Shown here piece after piece: positions 11,910 through 23,699 of a stretch of DNA of 64,000 bases; positions within the stretch are counted from its first letter, which is position 1, and every line of letters starts with the position of its first letter. The notes below the pieces were generated by a model that had not been told where the DNA came from, searched no databases, and saw nothing but the letters and a program-made list of their open reading frames with translations. Both the position numbers and the translations under genes were made by a program. The DNA comes from Agrocybe praecox (Eukaryota; Basidiomycota; Agaricomycetes; Agaricales; Agrocybaceae), in the NCBI GenBank assembly GCA_964017145.1, contig OZ024851.1:558001-622000 (forward strand). Direction: 5' to 3'.

Positions 11910-13760
11910 GCTACATAAGGGTGCCTAGATTGACGCTACCAGGAACCTCTGACTGTACCTTGGAAGCAGAAGAACGCGAGGGGGATCAGGAATGGGTCCA
12001 GCGTTGGCCAGATCGTTTGCTATTATATCCTCGGCGTCGTCGGCATCGAGTTGATCAACTAATATCATAAGTCTCAATATTCTTGTAGACTGACGGGAAC
12101 TTGAATCTTACCAAGTAGAAACAAATGTTTTCTTCCTCACTAGTGCTGTCTAAGAATTCATCTCTGAATACGTCCAGTAATTCCAAGATCCTGCGTTCTG
12201 TCGTAGTCATTCCCTTCACTCGGATAAGAACATATCCTAGATTGTCTGTTCGACCTCAGGCTGAATCAAGCGAGGAGGTTTCTGGTCTCCGCGGGTGTTA
12301 TGCGCGAATGTAGGGGAAGATATCAGTTTTGGACTTGCGCCTAACACTTTGGACTTGAGTGGTATCCATGGGTGTGCGGCTTTCGGCCCATGACACGACA
12401 TCAACGAGGCGTAGTGCGCCAAGGTAAGGGGAAAGCTTTGTAAACCAATTGGTCTCGCTTTTGTATTCGTTTTTGTCGTCAGAAATATCATGGCTGGAGA
12501 GAATCTCGTAAAGTTACCGCCTCCAGAGTCGGCCCTTTGAGAAAGTCCTCTTCGTATGTTTGAGGAGCTCCTAGAATAGTAACACATTTGAGTGATGGAT
12601 GTATAAACGTGTCTAAAATTGAGGTGCATACCTGGATATAGAGTAATGATCATATATAACAAGAGACATTTGGATTCAAATATGAGACCTTCGGGATGTG
12701 TTGATGATGGACACGACATCGAGAGAGATTTATGGGAAAAGTTAGGCCTGCAATAAGAGGAGGATCCATCAAAGGCACAGCAAAGAGTGGTAGGCGTCTG
12801 TGTGGCATCCGCATCATGAAATAAGCCATGTTGAAGCCGAATGGTTTGCAAAAAAGAAAACATAAAAACATAACAAAAAGTAGAGAGACGAGTTCCGAGA
12901 GATATGTAGGAAAAAATAAAGGCTCCAGCTAGTAAACGCACGAGGTAAGAGAAATTCAGAAGGAGCAAGAGGGTAGAATCTGAAAACTAAAAATACCAAT
13001 TCGGTCCTTGAGAAAATAATAAGGTTTGTCCATATTTATTAAATTATTTATATTTAACGACACTCAAATTTCAAATAATTTTCAAACCCAGTTCAACCGT
13101 TATTTTTGGAACACTCTTGGCTTGCTTATTTATTATCACTGCATCGCACATCGAGTATGCTTGGGTATGTTTTTCTATTCTTCTTTTTTTCAAGGGCGTA
13201 CATTCTTAAAACACTTCTATTCTATAGGAACAGTTGCATAGCACACTGAGCACACGTCCACCGTCAGATTTCGTCGGCCATGATCCAACAAATCACCGAT
13301 AGTCCTTTCTCCTACCGCCACCGTCATGCATCCCAATTCTAGGGACATCGTAAACCAAGACGAGCGGATCCCACTGAGACTGCGAGGCTGCCGCTTAATC
13401 AATATTCGAAAATCTGGTTTTGAAATTATACTTGGTATCAACGAGTGGAGAACGATTTAAATCTAAGAGAGACAATATGGCAACGGATATAGGCTGAAGG
13501 GTTCACGGGTTGAGGGGTGGGACGTCACGAAGTCCTCTTTCTCATCAGGCGTATGTTTCTAGAATAAATTGCATCGCAATTGAGGGGCCCGGCTTACTCT
13601 CCACCAGTTGCGAAGAACCCATTCGTAGGCTTTCAGAGCTGTTTGAGCCCCAACTCCTGCCTCCAATCCTACCTCGGCTTTCTCCAAGATAGCCCTGTTC
13701 GGGCTTGAATCTGCGGAACATATACAAACTTCAGGATCGGTGGTACCTTTCAAACGGGTG
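11910..13760 (-). pseudogene. Decayed unidentified gene (minus strand)
   Basis: Several protein-like segments follow each other in different frames on the minus strand. EVCICSADSSPNRAILEK lies near 13.74 kb. APQTYEEDFLKGPTLEAV follows a plausible intron (donor near 12.63 kb, acceptor near 12.57 kb). SPYLGALRLVDVVSWAES (12.4 kb), RRILELLDVFRDEFLDS (12.2 kb) and NDLANAGPIPDPPRVLLL (12.0 kb) come next. Frameshifts and stops separate them, for example a frame change near 12.51 kb, and introns of usual size do not repair all junctions. I do not recognise the family. The longest single frame (12237-12968) mixes these frames and is probably not the true product. Confidence 0.35.
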
Positions 13761-13799
13761 TGTCTTTGCGTTCATCACCTCAATTTAATCTTAACTCAT

Positions 13800-16700
13800 T
13801 CTTTCATTTTTTGCTAGCGTAGCACTAGCACCAGTCGTCCTCGTACACTGTAGCTACACCACGACTCGGAGCTCAAACCTCTCGTTCCCATAAGTTTTTA
13901 CTTGGTGCCTCGCCATCCTTGCGTTTACCTGAAACGGTTCTGCGACGGAATTGTTTTCAAGCACAACATGTTCCTTTGACAATTGAAACATATACCTTAT
14001 CAACTTTCAGCAGGCGCATGCTGGATTGAATCTGCATCGGCGTCAATTTTCCTTGATACACCGGACGCAGAATTGGGACATTGATGGCTGTCGTTCGTTT
14101 ATCTATAGCTCAAATGTGCTTATTTTCTTTGTCCTTTTCTGCTTTCCCTCTCATTAATTGAAACGTTTTTTTTTCGCGTGAATAGGCTGCAAGACGCTGT
14201 AGTCGTATGACTAACCTTTTTACCTCTGCACGGAGCCCTCTTGCTTCGGGAACATGGTTTGTTTTCCTTCGTTTTCTTTCGCCTCTCCCTCTCGTTGCTG
14301 ACGTCAACGTTTTCTTTTGTTTTTCTAGTTTCTCACATGAAGGGAAAATGTACTAGGGCCTTGAATTTGGCCGTCCAGGCTAGCGCTGCACATACGAGAC
14401 TTACTTCTTATGCCCGTTAAATGTAAAACGTCAAACCTCCACTTTGCATTCTAGTCGTCGATAGTGGCTGTGTTGTTCGTTTATTTATAGCTCGGTTGTA
14501 TGTTTTCTGTTTTCTTCTCAAATACTAAAACGAACGGATTTTCTTTTTGAAAATAAGGCAGCGTAGGCTTGGGAGTGGTCTCAACGGTTGGAATCTTTCG
14601 CAGAGCTCACTATCACGCTCGTGATAACCTCTGGAGTGTTCATGCTCTGGCACTGGCTGCTCACTCGCAGGTCTTACCGCTGGTCATCTAGTCTCAAAAG
14701 TAGTTGGACGTTAAGGTTGAACTAGGAGCCCTCACAAACATGAGCTGCGTCCCCTTCTCCTGTTATATATACAGCTAGAGATTGGATGGCTGCAAGGGTG
14801 CATACTGGTCTGCGTGATTCCATAGCTGTTGGCCCGTTAGAATGGGATCAAGAAGCATTATGCTAATGATATTTTCAGGTTTCTCTTCCATCCCCCCTTC
14901 GATTACCTCTTATTAGGGCCAACTCAATAATCTCGTTGTCAATTCCTGCCCATCAGAGACATAAGTCTATCCTCAATACTTCTGCCGTGCTCACTTGCCT
15001 GTTCTACTGAACAGGCCCGGCACATTGGAAGTATCCTGATTTAAGTTCGGGTATTAGCCCGTTCATGCCTGCGCTGAGAATGGTCCCTTACACCCACCGT
15101 CGACGTCGATTAATGATTAAATCACGCTGTCGGTCAACCACACTACTCCAGTCCATCATTTACCAGATGAATTGAAGCCATTCACATACTCAGCCGCTCA
15201 ACGAATCACATTTGACAACTCGTTCGTCCCACAATTCGTATTCTCGCTCTCCTTTTTTTTTGTTGTCTCATACCACTTCACATATTTCCTTATTCTTAGA
15301 TGGGTCGAGATGTCCCAGAATGATCTATACTGTACTCGTTTTAATACCCCTCTTACCTATCCCGCCCCGCTCTTCTTTCTCCGGAACGTTGACTCAGAAC
15401 AACTCAGACCCGCAACGGCATAGGCTCGCCACATTTCCCGCAAGGCCTAAAGGTGAACAGTATCTACTTAAGAGGCTTCCGTCGTGCTCTGCCACTCAAG
15501 CCTTTCTATCAACTGTTACGTCGCTATCTAAGTATGTAGCAGTCCATTTGTCGTTCTTTTCGATGCTATTTTATCTCTCCAGTCTCGGAACCAATGGTAC
15601 GTCTTCCAATACCTTCCAATATTTTTTTCTTTTGGAAGTCGTGGCTGTGCCCAAGCTTTTTCTCGATTCTTGAGCGTCTATTGACGTATTCCATTTATTC
15701 ACACATTTTCTCTTTTGTGATTGTCTGTTATCGAGTCATGTTTAATATACCTCTCGTGTTATATACATTTTTCTGTTGACTGGTGACTATGTCAAATATC
15801 CTGTGGAATTTACAGATTTTACTAATACGCATCACTATGCCGAAGCGGAGCGAGGCCTCATCTAGTTCCGGTTCATAATTCCATGAAAGGATGCAGGGCC
15901 CAGGCGAACACAAATGAAACTGAAACGGAGAGCATTACATCGTTTGTCAAGGTACACTGGACTGAAGGACAATAACTTTTGTCAGCCTATTCTTATTCAT
16001 AGTAAACACGCCAGAATACACGGCCTTTGGCCGCGTTACCTGTTCTGTTCGCTTCGGTTGAACACAAAGCCAGACGCACTATACCGCGCGCTCGCACTCC
16101 GCAGAATGACGTCCTTCATCTCCAAAAAAATACAAGATCTAAAAAGAATTTGTGCATTACTCAAGTCCATCTACTTACAGCCTCAGTATGTTAACCGCTA
16201 CATTATATATTATAATATGCTAATTGTATAGTAATCAGGGAACGCATGCGTAAGATCATCAATGAGGGTTCTCGACTTCGCCAAGAACTTGCGCTATATA
16301 TAAGTGTGAACGAAAGCCAGGATAGCATCTCCCTGTTTGTCCATTTCAACTCGCTGTTTGTATGCTCATTCCTCCTTGACTGCATCTGTATATGATATAT
16401 AGACTCTGATGGACTCTATCTCCACACGTAGTACATAGCCAGATACCTACATATTACTTTTTGTATGTACAATCAAGTGGCGTATACAATCTGGATATTT
16501 GATGTAAAGCACTCTGATGGCTAGACTGGAATAGTTCAGTAGTTTGTTCTTAACATAGGCCACCTATTTGACGCCTGCACTCGATATTCCCATTCTATGA
16601 TAAACTGCACATGCCCCATGACTTGGCTATCATTGTGAGCGGGGGTGCGGAATTAAAGGAAGCGAGCAATTATTTGGAAATTGGGGCACCATAATGGAAT

Positions 16701-16800
16701 CCCTGGCCCTTATACTTTAACCGATGCATTACCTGAAGTAGTGATCGATGGTCGCTTTTAAACCTGGACGATATCCTTCCATCCTGTTTCTTTCCCCTTG
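13800..16800. other. Gene-poor stretch, no supported gene
   Basis: Short open frames occur, but none has domain, splice or composition support. A segment at about 14080-14180 is repeated diverged at about 14462-14555 (CGTTCGTTTATCTATAGCTC versus TGTTCGTTTATTTATAGCTC). Confidence 0.45.
14080..14555 (+). repeat. Two diverged copies of a ~95-bp segment
   Basis: Copies at about 14080-14180 and 14462-14555 share TGGCTGT.GTTCGTTTAT.TATAGCTC and a following T-rich, TTTTCT-containing stretch. They lie in direct orientation about 380 bp apart, which suggests an old duplication. Confidence 0.45.
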
Positions 16801-16806
16801 CTTGTC

Positions 16807-17570
16807 ATGCCGCCCTCAGCCCCTCTTTCCAAAGAAAAACCAGGATATGAGTGCAAGCGATGTTTCAGAAGTGAGTTTCAAGTAGGAGCGCAATTTCGAC
16901 GCTGCTCAGGATGCTGTATCCCCCGTTATTGCGTGAATATCTTTCTTCTACATATCTGTTAGAGTCCTTAACGCATATGGCTGATTAATAAAATTTCAGG
17001 GTAGGGAATGTCAGAAAGCAGATTGGACCTTCCACAAACAATTTTGCTTGCATAGTCAAAGGGCTGCACAAAATCGACAACAATTACCTCCTCTTCCGCA
17101 TGGTTTTCATCAAAAAAAGGCAGACACTCTCCTAAATAAATGGATTACAGTACGTAGTTCGTAATTCTCGCGCTTTGATGCTGCAACTCACGATATCCAA
17201 CCTCTTTCGTCTTTAGGATAATATGTCGATAATGCTAAGCATTGTTTATGCCCTAGCAGGTCCAAGTGCACAATGGCACACCCCGTCCCATCGTTTTGTC
17301 GGAATCAGTTTGGTTACCGACATTACACACCCAGCTAGGGGTAAAATGACTATGAAATTCAGGATGGATAAGACAATCGTCGGGCCCTTCCAAGAAATAC
17401 GGGAATATGTCCCTCACATTTCGGAGGAGACTATTATGTTGATAACAAGGCACAAGGAATACGAAGAGTTACGCGGAAATGAACAAATGTACACTTTCTT
17501 GCTCTGCTCCTTGTTGGGCTCTGTTCAGTTAGTTCCATTTGTGCAGAAGAGGAGCAATCAGCTACCCTAG
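16807..17570 (+). CDS. MYND-type zinc-finger protein
   Basis: Exons 16807-16932, 17000-17149 and 17217-17570 join in phase 0 to a 209-residue protein. Residues about 16-57 match the MYND consensus: CKRC, then RRCSGC, RYC, ECQKADW and HKQFC. These supply all the expected Cys/His zinc ligands, with the intron falling between RYC and GRECQ. The C-terminal 150 residues have no known domain. Such small MYND proteins are numerous in Agaricomycetes, where the finger is thought to mediate protein-protein contacts; function here is unassigned. The start is the first ATG upstream of the finger. A decayed Helitron fragment abuts the 3' end on the other strand. Confidence 0.82.
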
Positions 17571-17579
17571 GTTTACTTA

Positions 17580-17998
17580 ACGTCACTTCAGATTTGCTGC
17601 TGTACTCGTACACAATTTGTTCATATATATGCAAACATGTCTACGACATAGCGCGTGAAGAGTCGACCCCTCCGAAGAAGGGAATTTAACTCATTGGGAC
17701 AAAAGTGAGAATCGATAGGCGACATAACTTGTCAAGGTCACCAGTCTCCTTGATTCCCCAAACCCCCATTCTCAACATCCAATCCATGTTTCTAGCCTGC
17801 TGTCCTTGAACACGGCGCTGAAGGTGACGGTTTTGTTGCTCTTCAGTTTCGTGTAACTTCATTTCAGGGTACCAACCATTCTCGCCTCGTGGGAAGAGCA
17901 ATGGGTACTGAAGCTCTGAGGAGGTGTATATGCGCGGATGTAAATCACTAATATGACGCGAAGGGTTAGAACGAAGGCGGAGAACAACGTCTTCTCAG
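17580..17998 (-). mobile_element. Helitron helicase-like N-terminal remnant
   Basis: On the minus strand from 17998 a frame reads EDVVLRLR, then HISDLHPRIYTSSELQYPLL and LLFPRGENGWYPEMKL. This resembles the Helitron_like_N region, in which a DIVL motif is followed by LQYPLLFPxGExGW. It ends at a stop (17686). A separate frame further along carries GRLFTRYVVDMFAY, resembling the GRLFQQYVVDAY motif that follows in Helitrons. The fragment is short and frameshifted. No terminal hairpin was sought successfully. Confidence 0.55.
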
Positions 17999-18205
17999 CC
18001 GGGGTTGTTGCAGGAGGGGAAGGCAACAACAATGCGTGCTCCAGCTATCCTCCACACATTTGTCGTTGTTACTGAGCTATGGATAGAGCAGATTACGAGC
18101 CCGATGAAGGAGTATTAAAAGTTATCTGAAGTCTAAGCAACATGGGCGAGCAGTAAAATAAAGCTCCCAGAGTCCTTGATACACTATGATCGACTGTAGC
18201 GGCAG

Positions 18206-18451
18206 ATGCTCTGTTCTCATCCTGGGTACGGCTGGGCTGTGGACGCCGTCGTCATGAGAAGTCACGGAGATCTCACATTCGAGAGGTACGGCTCAGTGGA
18301 CGATGATTTGTCTTCATTCTCTCGATATATCTCGGATCAGGGCTTGGTATCTCTGGCCTTGCGGCAGTTCTTTCCCATGGAAGTTCCAGAACGACGCCTG
18401 ATATGCCATATGCGACACGATAAGTATGTATCCGGCTTGGGTGAAGATTAA
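18206..18451 (+). CDS. Hypothetical short ORF
   Basis: An 81-codon frame with balanced composition (ERYGSVDDDLSSFSRYISD) and no recognisable domain. No intron signals or neighbours support it. It may be a fragment of a larger decayed gene. Confidence 0.2.
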   Translation: MLCSHPGYGWAVDAVVMRSHGDLTFERYGSVDDDLSSFSRYISDQGLVSLALRQFFPMEVPERRLICHMRHDKYVSGLGED

Positions 18452-18639
18452 CCGGCAGCACGTATAGTCCTGCCAGTCAAATGAACCAAAAACTACCGCT
18501 AGACAGAATAACAGAGTAGTAGTGCTAACTTCTCATGCGCACACTTGAGTTTGACCAATCATTCTGCCTCGTTATTTTCCGATCGTACTTGCATGTAAGC
18601 GCGCGGCTATTTAGTGAGAATCTTCCAGGATCCCAGAAA

Positions 18640-19240
18640 GTACACTCAGATTCCTAGAGTGATTTTTGGATAAGAATCGCCCAATTATTTTTTTTGAAAT
18701 TCCTGGTGCGAATTCGGATAAGATTGGTTAATTTTCGAAAAATTCCAGGTGGGTTATACATACCGGATAAAATCTGCCATATTGGCCAAGTTTGGATAAA
18801 AACTGATGATATTAGGAGTCGAAACACTGGCCCTCATCGAGCTTCATGATGATACTTACTGAGCCACTCAAGATTGGGATTTCATAACAACGCTTTGCAC
18901 CTAGCTACACTTGGAATGCAGGAAATCATGTATACGTCTGCCTAAAGTATATTTCTGATATTTACATTAGAATGTATAAATACACGCGTTTTTCGTATGT
19001 ACTTGGGTCGTATAAACGGGTAGCACGCCAGCTCAGAGACGCAGGGGCAAAAAAAATTGGAACAAAGCGAAATTTTCGAAAATTTGCGGATTTTTGGCGA
19101 GCCTGAGGTAAAATATGGATAAAAATTGAGTCTTGGGGAGCCTTACCCCGGAATTCGGATAAGAATCGACGATTCTGGACCGGAAAAAAAACGCAAAATT
19201 TGGGCTATTTTTCCTGAGGGATCTGGGTGTACTTTCCGGG
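18640..19240 (+). repeat. Degenerate GGATAAGAATCG repeats
   Basis: The motif GGATAAGAATCG or close variants (GGATAAGATTGG, GGATAAAAACTG, GGATAAAAATTG) recurs at about 18669, 18716, 18795, 19117 and 19156. AATTTTCGAAAA-type AT blocks lie between the copies. It looks like a decayed dispersed or tandem repeat. Confidence 0.45.
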
Positions 19241-19766
19241 TCCTAATCTTCTCCGTAATGACGCCACATTGTCGTCTGATCATGTTGGACATCCAATCCA
19301 ATCCATTCTAGCAGCTAGATGGGCGCTCAGTCGCACTCACGTGAAGATATAGATATGTCACGTTCTAAATCTGGATGTGCGCCAAATTCCAATGCACTAT
19401 ATTTAGACGCGTGTGCGTTCTTGCCTTAAGAGAATTTCTCTATCTTTCCTCTTGCTCGTAGATGCTCGGCATAGTCTACGACATATTTAGTCATCTACTT
19501 CGATAGAAAATTTCGCTTTCTTACTTTCAAAATCTGCCATATCTTCACCTCTTCGTCCTGAACATCGAGATTCGAAGAGTATGCACCTACATACTTTCTT
19601 CTTATAATATGTGTTTGAAGATTTACAGTACCCTTCAAGCATACTCTCTCTCTATTCTCAAATCAGAAATGCAACTGGCATCCGCATTCTCAAATTTTCT
19701 CTGCCGCGCAACTATCAAAAGCGATCGACGTGCTTAAGCTATGTTTACCGTGGGCTCGATTTGAAG

Positions 19767-20121
19767 ATGGTGACAATTGCGACTGCGGTGGAGGCACAGG
19801 GTACAGCACAAGGTACAATCGATGGGGAAACAGTTATTATTAGGTACGAGTTCATGTTTTCTATGGTTTTGGGTCTCATTTCAATGTGTTGTACGCAGCT
19901 CTGGTCTCCACAGTTCCTCCAGCTGCAGCAACCCTCACATTACGGTGAGGGTCTTCGACTCAATAGGCCAGTATGCCGCGGGGGTCCATTTATTCGAAAC
20001 CGATGCACCCACCTTTTGCCTCGCCACCAGCAATTCCAAGAAGTCCCAGTGGCAGAACACCGAAGTGAATAAGCAACTTTCGAACCTCGAAAATTGGGTC
20101 GGTCGCTGGTCAAGCGGGTAG
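19767..20121 (+). CDS. Possible small two-exon gene, unknown
   Basis: A candidate exon starting at the ATG at 19767 (MVTIATAVEAQGTAQGT) ends at a GTACGAG donor at about 19842. An acceptor (TACGCAG) at about 19900 joins it in frame to HITVRVFDSIGQYAAGVHLF and a stop at 20121. The product has no recognised domain. The composition and in-phase splice are mildly supportive; the call is speculative. Confidence 0.3.
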
Positions 20122-20383
20122 GGAGGAATAGTACTCTAGGCCCTCTCGTCGTTATATTATCGAAGCACACATAATGTACTAAGAAAATATCATTTTATTG
20201 AGGGAAAAGCAATACATTTACAACTAAAATAGGTGCTAGCAATAAACCAACCCAAAAATGTGAGCGTACTCTGACTAAGTTCATCTAGAATTCCCGTCCT
20301 GTTCTATGGCATATCCGGGCCATAAAACCTAGCGTGTCTGTCATGATTACACCTTTTGAAGATAGATCAGTGGCTAATAACTT

Positions 20384-22392
20384 TTAAACGAGTTGAGAAA
20401 AACATACCTGGGTGGGGTGTTTAGCGTCACCATAGCAGGCCAGTGTGCGGATCGTGTCAGACAGGGTCTCGCCTTTGATGTGTCGGCCGTGACTTGAACA
20501 ATTTATCCTGCACAACTTCATGGCAGCATCAAAAGAAGACCTGGTGCGCGTAGATAGGTTTCCGTGGTCCACGACCGCACTTTTCACACCATTCGGGCCC
20601 ATCTTCCCCTTTGACCTTGCCATTCTTTCAAATATCGACTCGTGGTCGATTTTGAACTCTCCGAAACTAGGTCCGTTCTCCATCTTCTTCTTTAACAAAT
20701 CCAAGCACGCTCTAGCATATTCTTCGGGGTCATTACCACCTTCTCCTCACGTTTGAATATCACGACCACACCATTTCTTGGTGAGCCACGCCAAACTAGG
20801 TTTCAGAGGGCATCCTCTAGGATGATGATATATGAGTGCCGTATCGATGCATAGCGGATGGCAGGGCTTGAGAGCTTTAAGGTCGGATTCCAAGGAGTGC
20901 CCAAGAAGGATTGGAGTCGGTGGTGACACAGCACCAGTCGTAGAAAATGGGTTGGCAGCGGGAGGTAAAAGGAGATGAATAATGTGTGCTTGAACTTGGG
21001 CCAGAGTCGTCGTAACTGGTCCTAGTTGCTCAGCTGTTATTCCAGACCATCTATGATACGTTAGAACGAATTACACATTGGATGTGTAGCCATACCTTGT
21101 GAGATAATCCGTGATAGGTTGCGAAGGCTTGAGAAGTTGGTTGTAGATGACTATACCGGAGGCAAAGTCTATCGGACAGACTCGTGTCAGTTCTTTGTCA
21201 TCCTCAGTCAGACACTAAGAAACCATGTTCACCATGCATCCAGTATGATATCGACGGCTTCATACCATTTCACAATCTATTGCGGAGACCTTTCTGTCTC
21301 CCTGCTCCTCATTCTCTGCAGGATTTTGGCGTTTCTAGCCATCCAGCCGGCTTCTCAAATACATCTGCCATGTACGAAGGTATCGGATAGTCGTTCTCAA
21401 TCATCTGCTCGAGCGAGAGGAGGTACTTCGATGGATCAGATTTGTTGTTGACGGCAAAATGGGTATTAATTGACGTACATTGCACTCTCTGCGTAAGTTT
21501 CCTCTTCTTCTCCTCACCGCTCACTGGTCCCGTAAAGAAGCTGCCGAGCACGCTGTGCATTCTCGTCTGGTCTCCCGGCGCGTGCTGGACAACCATGGCT
21601 AAACGTGCTCGCGATAAAGAGTATACTGGGGGCCATTGTTTCCGTGGTATCTAAAAACGCTGGCAACGGGAGCAGGGATATCGATATAGGCAGATTCGGG
21701 TTCGAGGTCGCTGATGTAGGTAATGGCGGTACTCTAGTGATAGCAATTCTGTAGTCAGTCCTGGCACGAGCAGAGCGACGATCTTTTGAATTTGGTTCGC
21801 ATTCTGTACAATCAAGTCAGCTTTTCAGACCACGCCTAGGATTCCTCGCACACGCACATCAATCCGAAGACAATTCGGCGGTGGCGCATCTGCGACGAGA
21901 TGCAGAATCAAATCACGAACAAGTCAACAATTACACCCCAACTGAACCTGTAATCCTCCTGCTCACATCAATCGCAATAGCATGGCTCTTAACAATTTCA
22001 TGGTTCGAATATATAAAACCGTCGATTTGAGGATGTCTGGGTACAGAAATGGAAAGTTGAGATTAGCGACATGATGTACAATGATCAAATATGGTTCCAG
22101 CAGCTTTCCTGGCTCCGGAATGCGAACTCTGAGGCGCCGGCTGCAAATCAAAACAGGAGAAAAATAGAAAAGGTCGAAGAAATACGTACTTCAGCTTTGC
22201 TCTCATTCTTTGAAGCCTTTTTCTTTTTGCGTTTCTCTACTTTGGTCCATTCTCCACCCTCTTCTTTTGCTGCTGTGGCGGTCGCGACTTGACCATTTTC
22301 TGTTTTCGATTTCTTGGTTGTTGGAAGGGAATCGTCAGTGGGGGTTATATCGCCTATTACCCGTTTCAGGCTTGCTTTTCCTTCATGGGTAG
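20384..22392 (-). pseudogene. REX1/REX3-like RNA exonuclease pseudogene
   Basis: On the minus strand the successive family segments can be followed in order. They are a Lys-rich N-terminal part (WTKVEKRKKKKASKNESK), RDLILHLVADAPPP, QKIVALLVPGL, MIENDYPIPSYMADVFEKP, the exonuclease motif AIDCEM, LLGHSLESDLKAL and IFERMARSK. Family role: DEDDh 3'-5' exonucleases that trim RNA. The copy is broken. Frames change between VALLVPGL and the following Pro-rich part, again before APGDQTRMHSVL, and again between the MADVFEKP exon and AIDCEM, where a TGA also lies. Another in-frame TGA interrupts the exon after KKWCGRDIQ. The last catalytic motif, normally H-D-P-x-E-D-A, reads NDPEEYA, losing both the His and the Asp. 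The 5' end stops next to a repeat array and the C-terminus appears truncated. Confidence 0.88.
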
Positions 22393-22499
22393 GCCTTCAA
22401 GAGCAGAATCAAATGAAAGTTAAAGCAGAGAGCAAAGAACTCGGCTCTTACGCAGCGCGCGCGGCTAGATAAAACGTCAAGTAAATTTCGGAAATTTGA

Positions 22500-22860
22500 G
22501 GTAGTAATTGCCAGGAAACTTTGAATTCTGTTGATCAGAATTCAAATTCTGAGCCATTGAATTTAGATTCCGAGCCACAGATTTAGGTTCCGACATGTAA
22601 TTTAAATTCGAAGCCGCGGAATTTGAATCGGATTTCAAATTCAAAAATCACTGCGGCTCGGAACGTTAAAAAAAGTTTGTCGGATTTAAATTCTGTGGCC
22701 AGGAATTTAAAAGGCTATCGGAACTTAAATTCTCTGAGGCATTTTAAATTTGGTCGTTTGGCAATGTGTCGGAATTCAAATTATCTGCCGTGTTTTAAAT
22801 TCTGGCGCTTGAAATTGAAAAAATTCTGCTCCGAATTTTGAGTGCCGACATCTAAATTGC
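22500..22860 (+). repeat. Degenerate ~20-bp AT-rich minisatellite
   Basis: Units of the form GAATTTAGATTCCGAGCCAC repeat with a period of roughly 19-22 bases and many substitutions. A related patch is at 6370-6480. It abuts the truncated 5' end of the exonuclease pseudogene. Confidence 0.6.
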
Positions 22861-23020
22861 GGTGAATAGGATTGAATATATGATAAAATATGGCCCTGCC
22901 GAATATCTTAATCTTGTATAGTACCAGTACAGTTGACAGTGCCGACCATCCGTGCAGAGCGCTGAGCGGCACTGATCACCGAGTTACCTTTGGTTTCCTA
23001 AATCTCTGCGTCCGACTTTC

Positions 23021-23695
23021 TGTCAAATTATAAAAAATTCGCACGTGAGTCCGTTATGAATCTCAGATACGGAAAATAGAGGACTGATTCTCACTTCACG
23101 AAAATTTGGGCGAATTGAGTTATCTTTTATGTTCCTTTTATTTCCAATTGTTAAAATCCCCACTCAAGTTCATTCTGAATTTGGAAATTAGAGGTCCAAT
23201 TTTCACTTCACGAAAATCTAAGCGAACCGAGTTATTTTTTATTTTCCAAATCTTAACAAACTGATTTTCCGATTGTCAAAATCCCCACGTGAGTCCATTC
23301 TGAATCTGGAAATCAGAGGTCCGATTCTCAATTCACGAAAATCTAAGCGAACCGAATTATCTTTTATTTCTCAAATCTTAACAAACTGATTTTCCGATTG
23401 TCAAAATCCGCACGTGAGTCCATTCTGAATCTGGAAATCAGAGGTCTGATTCTCAATTCACGAAAATTTAAGCGAACCGAATTATCTTTCATTTCCCAAA
23501 TCTTAACAAACCGATTCTCTGTCGCATCCGACTTTTTGTCAGATTGTTAAAATCCCCACGCTAGCTCATTCTTAGTCCAGAAGTTTGAGGTCCGATTCCA
23601 AATCTTAATGAACCGATTTTCCTTCCATTTCCGATTGTCAAAATCCCCACGCTAGTCCATTCTCAATTTGCCAGAACTTTCTTTTGTTTCCTCTT
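23021..23695 (+). repeat. 125-bp tandem repeat array (~5-6 units)
   Basis: Units start GATTGTCAAAATCCCCACG near 23146, 23271, 23396, 23542 and 23634, with an earlier diverged unit at about 23021. The two central units are 125 bases long and differ at few positions; outer units are diverged or shortened. A single copy lies at 3.8 kb. Confidence 0.85.
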
Positions 23696-23699
23696 CGTG

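Noticed and set aside
12237..12968. 243-codon minus-strand frame taken as one protein
   Set aside because: The protein-like segments in this stretch fall in other frames; this frame has odd composition and appears to be an overlap artefact.
15172..15779. Overlapping Phe/Ser-rich frames as a secreted or membrane gene
   Set aside because: Several frames are equally open in T-rich DNA and none shows consistent splicing or homology.
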